DNA of 57,246 bases, from contig CAMLIL010000028.1 in the NCBI GenBank assembly GCA_946480015.1, forward strand, positions 1 to 57,246, written 5' to 3'. Of this stretch, positions 42,943 through 49,348 are shown piece after piece (position 1 is the stretch's first letter; each line of letters opens with the position of its first letter). Position numbers and translations under genes: made by a program. Source of the DNA: an uncultured Oxalobacteraceae bacterium. Its GTDB lineage: Bacteria; Pseudomonadota; Gammaproteobacteria; Burkholderiales; Burkholderiaceae. The notes below the pieces were generated by a model. It was not told the origin of the DNA and made no database searches. It saw only the letters and a list, made by a program, of their open reading frames with translations.

Positions 42943-42988
42943 GGCTTCGATCTCAAAGCTAAATAACACTTTCAAGTTGAAATTCTAA

Positions 42989-43223
42989 ATGGACTCCGCA
43001 TACCTTCAGCGAATCCGCTTCCAGCTCCAAAAGCGGGTGCGCAGGCTCAATTCCTGCTCCTACCAACTCTTCCATGGCTCGCTGATGCAGTTCTGGAACT
43101 ATCTCGGATCGCAACCGATTACCGCTGGAATACTTAGCAAGCTCGAGGCCGAGGCCGCGCCATATGAGGACGAGAAGATTAAAGCGCACGTGAGCAACTG
43201 GACGATGGAAATATTCGAGACAC
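42989..43223 (+). pseudogene. 5' fragment of a helical cassette protein
   Basis: About 65-75 residues of plausible protein: SAYLQRIRFQLQKRVRRLNSCSYQLFHGSLMQFWNYLGSQPITAGILSKLE in short stretches. Basic, helical, seen at the N-terminus of larger island proteins as far as I recall. After KAHVSNW the frame runs into DNA that encodes integrase in another frame. The gene was cut by recombination at about 43190-43215. Its own function is unknown. Confidence 0.55.
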
Positions 43224-43868
43224 ATGGAGAAGGGGATGGTGGACTTCAACCCGTGCCGTGGCGTGCGCAGGAACACCGAGAAGGCGCGGGAACGGATGAT
43301 CGAGGACCACGAGTACCAGAAGGCCTTCGGCTTGGCGGAGCCTTCGGTAAAGCGCCTGATGACGCTGATCTACCGTACGTGCCAACGCCCGGAGGACCTG
43401 CTCAAGGCGGGAATTTCGAACATCAGGAAGGTCGCGCACGAAGGCCGGGAAGTAAGGGTGCTGAGGATCAAGCAGGGCAAGACCGGAAAGACCGTGGACA
43501 TCCTGCTTGCGGGCGACCTGGAGAAGCTCGTGGACGAGCACCTCGCGTCGAAAACTGTATGGCCGACATTCGTGCACACTCGTGCCGGCAAGAAGTACAC
43601 GTACTCGGGCGTGGCCGCCATGTTCCGTCGCTACGTTCGAAAGGCCGGGCTATCCGACTTTGGCATGTACGACATCAAGGGCAAGGGCGCGACGGACCTC
43701 TACCGCGCTGGAGTGCCCCTCGAACGCATCCAGCATTTGCTCGGGCACGACAGCGTGACCACGACGGAGATCTACATTAAGGCGCGACTTCCGGACGTGG
43801 CAATGCCGAACATGCGGGAAATCCCCGACGGAAAGGCTCCAGTGCCGACGGCGGCTGCCAGCGGATGA
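43224..43868 (+). pseudogene. Tyrosine recombinase (integrase), N-terminally truncated
   Basis: 214 residues (the frame is open from 43194). Contains the end of the core-binding domain (MVDFNPCRGVRRNTEKARER) and the catalytic domain: R in TCQRPEDLL, K in IKQGKTG, YDIKGKGATD in the HxxR position, LLGHDSVTTTEIYIK with the Tyr nucleophile. Typical integrases have ~150 more residues at the N-terminus. The upstream DNA belongs to another gene, so this is a remnant. It may be what remains of the island's own recombinase. Confidence 0.8.
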
Positions 43869-43918
43869 GGAGAAACGCCGAGCGAAAGGCGCGGAATCCG
43901 GCGTCGTCCCGCGTCAGA

Positions 43919-44461
43919 TCAAACATTGAGCCCGAGATCTATCCTGCCGACCATAAGATTGAGGCTTCTGCGAAAGCGGCCAATGGCCTCCCGGTACGAG
44001 GCGACGTCAAACCGTTCGAAGTCTGCGAACGGCTTTCCGTTGGCGTCCATAGGATAGCGGAAGCGCTGGTCGTGCGTCTTCGAGTACTCCTCCAGCGAGT
44101 CAGGGAACAGTCCCGCCTCCGGATTCAGGACCTCCCTCGGGAACGGCAGGTCAAGCTGGTGCTTCTCGTCCGGGTAGTGCTGGCGGTACTCGGAGTAGAG
44201 CTTGTCCAGGCGGTGGGTCCTAGGAAACGCGGCCTCGGTCTTGCTCGACACGGCGCCCTTGAAGAAAAGCTCGGTCGCGTGGCGGCATAGGTGAAGTATG
44301 ACCCTGGTGTTCGTGTACTGGGGGTAATAGTCGTCGTTCGCCATGGCGTCGCAAAGGACCAGCGCGCCTTCCGCGTAGGCGTCTGCCAGCCACAGCGTCC
44401 TTGACGCGGCATTGTGCGCCTTTGCTGGCCATGGCTCGATTGGCGGGATGTCCTTTTCCAT
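43919..44461 (-). CDS. HEPN-like protein
   Basis: 180 residues from ATG 44461 (GGGAAG site); in-frame ATG 44554 and GTG 44578 would give up to 219 residues and overlap the upstream gene. TRVILHLCRHATELFFKGAVSSKTE, then THRLDKLYSEYRQ, then YSKTHDQRFRYPMD resembles HEPN folds, where a helix with ELFLKA is followed by HxLxxL. The RxxxxH nuclease motif is not clear. Downstream of the GIY-YIG-type gene on the same strand and likely co-transcribed. Could be an RNA-targeting or nucleotidyltransferase-partner protein. Confidence 0.6.
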   Translation of the reverse strand: MEKDIPPIEPWPAKAHNAASRTLWLADAYAEGALVLCDAMANDDYYPQYTNTRVILHLCRHATELFFKGAVSSKTEAAFPRTHRLDKLYSEYRQHYPDEKHQLDLPFPREVLNPEAGLFPDSLEEYSKTHDQRFRYPMDANGKPFADFERFDVASYREAIGRFRRSLNLMVGRIDLGLNV

Positions 44462-44534
44462 TATCGCTTCCCGGTTCGGGGCAGTCGGCTTCTGGAAGAG
44501 CTGCATGCATATCTTTCCAGCCGAGTGCCATGGT

Positions 44535-45032
44535 CTAGGGCTCTGCTTCGCCATCTTCGTATTCGTAGATGATGCCACATAGCAGGCAGCGTTCTGTGCC
44601 GTAATTTTCGTTGTATTGGAGCCCGCAGCTGCATCCGCATTTCGGGCAGAACTCCGAATCGTCGACGTCTCCCCATTTCCAGGGGCCGTAGTATTCCGGT
44701 ACGCCGTCCTTGTCGCGGGACACGATCTCGAACGCGTTTTTCTCCGTGGCTATGAACGCGCAGACTCCGTGCGATTTCAGTTCTCTGAGGACGTCCTCGG
44801 GCTGGAGCTTGAACCATTCGAGGCGGATGTGCCGGTCGGAGTATTTCCGATGGAGCCGCTGCTCCAGCCGCTTCTCGTCGTCGTCCTCGATCCACCCCAT
44901 GAGCTTGAGGTCGTACGGGCTGCCGGTCTGCAAAGTTCGCAATCGTGCGAGGATATCGCCGCTGCGCCCGATCTTCACGCGCAGCGACCAGTGGTCGTCG
45001 TTCTCGTTCTCGGCTATGAAATAGACCGGCAT
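44535..45032 (-). CDS. GIY-YIG-like T5orf172/MUG113 protein with C-terminal zinc ribbon
   Basis: 165 residues from ATG 45032; a longer reading to 45128 is less likely. Residues 1-80 have VYFIAEN, VKIGRSGDILARLRTLQTGSPYDL and EKRLEQRLHRKYSDRHIRLEWF, the T5orf172/MUG113 variant of the GIY-YIG nuclease fold. Residues 129-152 (CPKCGCSC to CLLCG) form a zinc ribbon, which could bind nucleic acid. Forms a two-gene minus-strand unit with the HEPN-like gene, divergent from the nuclease-ATPase operon. Confidence 0.75.
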   Translation of the reverse strand: MPVYFIAENENDDHWSLRVKIGRSGDILARLRTLQTGSPYDLKLMGWIEDDDEKRLEQRLHRKYSDRHIRLEWFKLQPEDVLRELKSHGVCAFIATEKNAFEIVSRDKDGVPEYYGPWKWGDVDDSEFCPKCGCSCGLQYNENYGTERCLLCGIIYEYEDGEAEP

Positions 45033-45224
45033 GCTACGCCCCTTCGGCTTGGCCCAATTACCCATCAGCCAAGCATACCGCGCGTTTGCGCCGAATTTCA
45101 AGCCATCGCGAGTTCCTGAAAGCAACAATTATGATTGGAAATTTCAGCATATGCTGCTAAATTACTAATAGTTACGCAAGACAATGGGGTCGCCCGCGCG
45201 TAGGAACGACATTGACCAGACCAT
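45033..45224. promoter_or_regulatory. Divergent control region of the defence genes
   Basis: 192 bp without a gene. AT-rich middle with the perfect 12-bp palindrome CAGCATATGCTG (45145-45156), a possible operator, then GCTAAATTACTAATAG. Promoters for both directions are expected here; no high-scoring boxes stand out. Confidence 0.45.
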
Positions 45225-46361
45225 ATGGCATCAGCGGAAGAAAAACTAACCGAAATATTTTCCCTGAGCCAGGATCCGCTGATGGCGGAGACCGGAGGCG
45301 GACACGGGCAGAAAGGCGTGGACTTCCAGCGTTACTGGGCGATCCTGCGGATATTCGAGCTCAAGCAGGACGGCGCAGCCGACTTTCTCCTGCTTTTCGA
45401 GGCTCTCCAGGACGTCGCCGAGTTCGACTCCGAAACGTCCCCTAGCCGGATTGACATATACCAGATCAAGAAGAAGGACGGCGGGGAATGGTCGTTCAAC
45501 AACCTGTCCGGACTCCCTAAGCCGGGCAAGAAAAAAGTCTCGCCGGTGCTGACTAGCGTGGAGAAAAGCCCTCTCGGCAAGCTGTACAGGGCCGGGATGG
45601 CCGTGGAAAAGCTGGATGCGAGCACCCATTTCGTCTCCAATGCTGGCTGCGACCTGCCGCTTGCCTCGAGCGGAAAGGCTTCGGCACTTCTGAAATGCCT
45701 CGCGTCCGACTTGGACACGGCCCATGCGTCGTCGCTGGCCGAAGGGCTCGCGCTGCTTCACTCGGCTCCAGGCAAGCTTCCAGACCTCAAGCGCCTGACG
45801 CTTAGGAAAACCACGCTGCATCCCGACGGCCCGCACCTTTTGGCGCTTGGAGCCGCGACCGAATACCTGAGCAAACACATGCCCGCGAGCGCTGGGCAAG
45901 CGAAAGCCCTTGTGGACGCGCTCTTCGCGCAAGTGAGCGCTCTCGGCAGGAAAACGGATCCGGTGGGGTCCTTCTCAGAATTGCGCCGCCAGAGGGGCTA
46001 TTCGAAAGCGGAACTGGATTCTGCGCTCGACGACCTCAAGGGCGTCCCGGACCTTAAGGCACACTTCGACGGCCTCCTTGCTGCGCTGATCCTGGAAGGG
46101 CTTTCCCCGATCCGGAGGATATTGATAGACGTCGCGGCCGCGAAATTCTTCTCAGGCCTCGTGTCTGGCAGCACAGGCGACGACGAGCGCGCGCTGATCG
46201 CGGAATGCGCCAAGGCCGCGCCGTCGATTCCGATGTCCACGCCGCTGCTGCCGGCGCTGGAGGGGGAAGCCAAGAAGATCGCTGCCTCGCACCCGGCCTT
46301 CAAGGAAGCCGAGGTCTTCGCGTACTTGCTAATCCAGGTGACCAAACATGCCGCAGCCTAA
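45225..46361 (+). CDS. DUF4297 (Cap4-like) nuclease-domain protein
   Basis: 378 residues. The first ~100 residues match the DUF4297 dsDNA nuclease domain. Short signatures are ETGGGHGQKGVDFQRYWAIL, then FLLLFEALQDVAEFD, then RIDIYQIKKKDGGEW. The E, D and QxK give the PD-(D/E)xK active site. The remaining ~280 residues are helical and probably dock onto the ATPase. First gene of a plus-strand operon whose second gene is a Rad50-like ATPase. This pairing is the core of Lamassu-Cap4 type defence. No classical Shine-Dalgarno seen. Confidence 0.8.
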   Translation: MASAEEKLTEIFSLSQDPLMAETGGGHGQKGVDFQRYWAILRIFELKQDGAADFLLLFEALQDVAEFDSETSPSRIDIYQIKKKDGGEWSFNNLSGLPKPGKKKVSPVLTSVEKSPLGKLYRAGMAVEKLDASTHFVSNAGCDLPLASSGKASALLKCLASDLDTAHASSLAEGLALLHSAPGKLPDLKRLTLRKTTLHPDGPHLLALGAATEYLSKHMPASAGQAKALVDALFAQVSALGRKTDPVGSFSELRRQRGYSKAELDSALDDLKGVPDLKAHFDGLLAALILEGLSPIRRILIDVAAAKFFSGLVSGSTGDDERALIAECAKAAPSIPMSTPLLPALEGEAKKIAASHPAFKEAEVFAYLLIQVTKHAAA

Positions 46362-46399
46362 TTTCCGAAAACTACTCCGCGCCCTATCGACAAAATCCT

Positions 46400-48145
46400 A
46401 TGAGAACCTTCCAATTCGAAAGCATTTCGCTGCTGTCGCACCGCGACAAAAAAGCCCGGAAGGTCAGCTTTCACCCGCACAGGAACCTGATCCGGGGGGA
46501 GAACCACACGGGAAAATCAAGCCTCGTTAAGCACCTTTTCGTCGCGCTCGGCGCGAAGCCCCTCGGAACCCTCGAGCAGTGGAATCCGCAGACAGTGTCC
46601 GCAGTGCGGTTCAAGGTCGATGGGCTATCTTACACGGCGGTCCACCACAACGGCTCCCGCTCCCTGTACGACTCGTCCGGCAACCTGCTCAAGGCGACGG
46701 ATTCCCATCCCGAATGGGCGGCAGCGTTCGCCGCGCTGGTCGGGTTCAAGCTCATGCTGACATCCAAGAAGACGGGCCTGGGCACGCTTGCCGACACCGC
46801 CTGCTTCTTCCTCCCGTTCTATATCGACCAAGACGGCGGCTGGCGCGAGAAATGGGACACGTTCCCGGCCACGATGCAGTACGCCGCGCCGGTTCGGAGC
46901 ATCCTCGAGTATTTCAGCGGGATCAAGCCGGCGGCGTACTACGAGCTGAAAAGCGAGCACGCAGCCGTATCGAAAGAGGCGGATGCGCTCATAAGCGAGA
47001 TGAGGCTCCTCGAACGCGCTCGGGGACGGCTTAGCCAGACCCTTCCAGAGGGTACCGTAAAGCTGTCGGAGGCAGGGTTCGAGGAAGAGGTCCAGCGCCT
47101 GACAGCAGAGGCCAACGAGCTCAACGTCCTTCAGGAAAGGCTGCGCGCGAAGTACGTTCGGGAAGCCGAAGTGGTCGAGAGCGTAAACCTCCAGATCCGA
47201 GTAGCCGTCGCGTCACTGCGCGAGTACGCAGGGGATCAGACGTACCTGACAACGCTAGCGGATTCCCACGAGATCGTCTGCCCTACTTGCGGGGCCGAAC
47301 ACGAGCAGTCGTTCCTGCACCACCTGGGCTACGCCGAGGACGCGCGCATACTCGAGGAATTGACGCGCACCCTGCAAAAGGACCTAGTGGTCGGGAAGAG
47401 CCATCTAGAAGCCACGAACGCGGAACTCCAGTCGCTCCGAAGCAATTACGCGAGGATCAATGAGATCCTGGAACGGAGGCGTGGCGAACTCCGTTTCCAG
47501 GAAGTGGTGGAGTCCCATGGAGCGCAGGCGGCCCATCGGGCGTTCGACGTGGAGCGGGAGCAGATTTCGGGGGAGCTGGCGCAGTGGAACGCGAAGCTTT
47601 CGGAAATAGCGGCGCGCCTGGACGCGCTGGCCGACCTCAAAAGGACCAAGAGGATCATGGTGGCATTCAGAGAAGCCTATGTCGAAGCGAGAAAGGCACT
47701 GAACGTTCCCGATCCGAAAGGCACCCCAAGCCTTACGAGCAGGCCAAACCGCTCGGGCAGCGGTGGGCCGAGGCTCCTTCTCGCATACTACGCTGCGCTT
47801 TGGAAGGTATGCCATACAGAGCATCAGGGGATGTCCATTCCCGTGGTGATCGATTCACCTAACCAGCAAGACCAGGACGACTTGAACTTGCATGTAGTGC
47901 TGGAATTCATAGCGCAGAGCCTTCCCACGACGATGCAGCTCATCGTCTGCGTCACGAAGCACTCGAACGCGCAGCTCGACCGCGAGATTGTCTTCGACAA
48001 GAAATACAGCCTGTTGCTTCCAGAATTCTACGACGAGGTCGAGTCGGACGTGGGACCGCTATATCGCCGGATGAACGAGGCACTGCTGAGCGTGCCGATC
48101 GCGGACAAAAAGGAAGGCATACCTAACCAGGACGTGAGCGAGTAG
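46400..48145 (+). CDS. Rad50/SMC-like zinc-hook ATPase
   Basis: 581 residues from ATG 46400, 38 bp after the nuclease. Walker A GENHTGKS (33-40). A coiled coil interrupted by CPTC (294-297) acts as a zinc hook. The ABC signature is SGSGGPRLLL (452-461). Walker B/D-loop is VVIDSPNQQDQD (482-493). The short arms give it about half the length of Rad50. By analogy with Lamassu LmuB it would sense unusual DNA ends or replicating phage DNA and release the nuclease. The start is less certain because no ribosome binding site is obvious. Confidence 0.85.
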   Translation: MRTFQFESISLLSHRDKKARKVSFHPHRNLIRGENHTGKSSLVKHLFVALGAKPLGTLEQWNPQTVSAVRFKVDGLSYTAVHHNGSRSLYDSSGNLLKATDSHPEWAAAFAALVGFKLMLTSKKTGLGTLADTACFFLPFYIDQDGGWREKWDTFPATMQYAAPVRSILEYFSGIKPAAYYELKSEHAAVSKEADALISEMRLLERARGRLSQTLPEGTVKLSEAGFEEEVQRLTAEANELNVLQERLRAKYVREAEVVESVNLQIRVAVASLREYAGDQTYLTTLADSHEIVCPTCGAEHEQSFLHHLGYAEDARILEELTRTLQKDLVVGKSHLEATNAELQSLRSNYARINEILERRRGELRFQEVVESHGAQAAHRAFDVEREQISGELAQWNAKLSEIAARLDALADLKRTKRIMVAFREAYVEARKALNVPDPKGTPSLTSRPNRSGSGGPRLLLAYYAALWKVCHTEHQGMSIPVVIDSPNQQDQDDLNLHVVLEFIAQSLPTTMQLIVCVTKHSNAQLDREIVFDKKYSLLLPEFYDEVESDVGPLYRRMNEALLSVPIADKKEGIPNQDVSE

Positions 48146-48194
48146 GTGAAGGAAAATCCAGGCGGCACCAAGTAAAACCCGAAGGAGGTATCTT

Positions 48195-49127
48195 ATGAAA
48201 ATCAAAAATAGCGCCCTGCTTGAGACGCTATTTGCTTCAGTGAGCATAGAACAACTTAAGGCGCAATTGGAAAGACAGCTCAAGAAGCTAAGCGAACTCA
48301 ACTGCGGCTCAGGCACCGACGAAGATAAAATCTATGAGGCTCTCAAGGACTGCATGCTTATCCAACATGGCGAGTTCAGGAGCACGGCATATCCGTCGAC
48401 AATGCGACTCCTATCCAGCGGACAACACCTTTTTAGAGCAAGAAAACTAAAGGCAGAACTCAAGCCCCTTGGGGTTTCCGACTTCTGGGAAGCACCTGCA
48501 GAACACATAGAATACGGCCGCCTCAACATGCCTAGGCAGCCGCTCCTTTACGCCTGCGACGACCCTTTTACACCCCTATACGAGGCCAGAATCGGAGATG
48601 GTGATCTCTTCCTGCTAACGAAATACCAAATCACGGGAAGCGTGGAGATCATCGAGACAGGAATGAGTGCATCCAGTGAAATGGCGGGACTTTCGGTCGC
48701 TACCAGGCAAAAGCTTGAGCTAGTTAAGGGTTTCATCGACGAGCGTATGCTCAACACAGAGGAAAATGCATATAGGGTGAGCAGCATACTCGCCAATGAG
48801 TTGCACAATTTCGGACCGGACGGTTGGTGTTATCCATCGGTGGTCCGACGCGGCGGCACCAATTTCTGCTTAAAGCTTCACACAAAAAGTAGGCTTAACA
48901 TTACTGGGGCTGTCATCGGCCGGCACATAGCCGGAAAAAATTTCTGTACGCAAGCTCTGCGCGTGGATGAGGCAGGAAAGATCTTAACGTTCACTGACTG
49001 GAGTTTGGAGTCGAGCAATGCCAAGGATATCTGCAATGCCATTTTCTTGCAGGATAATGCATCAATGTCTGAACCACCTGATCAGGATGCTGAACCTATA
49101 GAGTCGCCAATCCGGGTTATACGCTGA
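48195..49127 (+). CDS. RES-domain-like protein, possible NAD-degrading effector
   Basis: 310 residues behind a strong AAGGAGGT site, 49 bp after the ATPase. Residues ~78-135 follow the RES pattern: FRAR (R83), EYGRLNMPRQPLLYACDD (R109, Y119), TPLYEARI (E130). RES toxins degrade NAD+ using an Arg, a Tyr and a Glu in this order. The N-terminal 75 residues and C-terminal ~170 residues are extra, making it longer than RES toxins (~150-230). Base composition is more AT-rich than its neighbours, so it may be a separate acquisition. No Xre-type antitoxin is next to it. Confidence 0.6.
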   Translation: MKIKNSALLETLFASVSIEQLKAQLERQLKKLSELNCGSGTDEDKIYEALKDCMLIQHGEFRSTAYPSTMRLLSSGQHLFRARKLKAELKPLGVSDFWEAPAEHIEYGRLNMPRQPLLYACDDPFTPLYEARIGDGDLFLLTKYQITGSVEIIETGMSASSEMAGLSVATRQKLELVKGFIDERMLNTEENAYRVSSILANELHNFGPDGWCYPSVVRRGGTNFCLKLHTKSRLNITGAVIGRHIAGKNFCTQALRVDEAGKILTFTDWSLESSNAKDICNAIFLQDNASMSEPPDQDAEPIESPIRVIR

Positions 49128-49161
49128 GCGGACCTATCATAGCGCGCCGAGGAAGCTGAAG

Positions 49162-49194
49162 AATATTACCCAGTTGGGTAATATTTGGGTAATA
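49162..49194. repeat. Island right arm-type repeats
   Basis: AATATTACCCA / TGGGTAATATT (49162-49172 and 49175-49185) is a perfect 11-bp inverted repeat with a 2-base gap. A third TGGGTAAT copy follows at 49186. The same TGGGTAATATT-type sequence is at 5526-5539 near the other end. It could bind an integrase or excisionase; as a hairpin it might also terminate the RES gene transcript. Confidence 0.55.
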
Positions 49195-49203
49195 ACCAAA
49201 CGA

Positions 49204-49235
49204 AAGCGGCCCAGCAATTTCTTGCTGGACCGCTT
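49204..49235. terminator. Terminator of tRNA-Asn copy 1 (island-borne)
   Basis: AAGCGGCCCAGCAA / TTGCTGGACCGCTT: 14-bp stem with one mismatch, TTTC loop, T-rich exit in the minus direction. It lies just after the tRNA 3' end and differs from the terminator after the left tRNA remnant. Confidence 0.85.
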
Positions 49236-49241
49236 GTATTC

Positions 49242-49317
49242 TGGCTCCCCGACCTGGACTCGAACCAGGGACCTGCGGATTAACAGTCCGTCGCTCTACC
49301 GACTGAGCTATCAGGGA
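49242..49317 (-). tRNA. tRNA-Asn(GTT), copy 1
   Basis: 76 nt, full cloverleaf: acceptor TCCCTGA/TCGGGGA, D arm GCTC..GAGC, anticodon loop CTGTTAA (GTT), T arm CCTGG..CCAGG, encoded CCA. Identical to copies at 55381 and 56616. Its 3' 51 nt repeat at 5426, so it marks the right boundary of the island. Confidence 0.98.
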
Positions 49318-49328
49318 ATGGAGGCAGC

Positions 49329-49334
49329 ATTATA
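49329..49334 (-). promoter_or_regulatory. -10 box of tRNA-Asn copy 1
   Basis: TATAAT on the minus strand, 11 bases before the tRNA 5' end. The same GGAGGCAGCATTATAGC context occurs upstream of copy 2. The -35 region falls in the 3' end of the GH31 gene. Confidence 0.75.
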
Positions 49335-49348
49335 GCCGCCTGGAAGCA

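Larger units (their letters stand above)
5426..49317. mobile_element. tRNA-Asn-targeted genomic island (contains the prophage)
   Basis: Bounded by the 51-nt tRNA-Asn direct repeats at 5426-5476 and 49242-49292; the right copy is part of a complete tRNA. TGGGTAAT arm-like repeats lie about 50 bp inside both ends. Without the 36.2-kb prophage and one target copy, the island is about 7.7 kb and carries almost only defence-type genes. An integrase remnant (43224-43868) sits well inside, not next to an end, so the island looks rearranged and probably cannot excise alone. The island brings its own terminator (49204-49235) for the restored tRNA. The boundaries are seen in the sequence; the integration history is inferred. 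Confidence 0.75.

Noticed and set aside
46348..46530. Possible small third Lamassu gene (LmuC) between nuclease and ATPase
   Set aside because: The 60-codon frame overlaps both neighbours in other frames, has odd composition and no ribosome binding site; the gap between the two real genes is only 38 bp.
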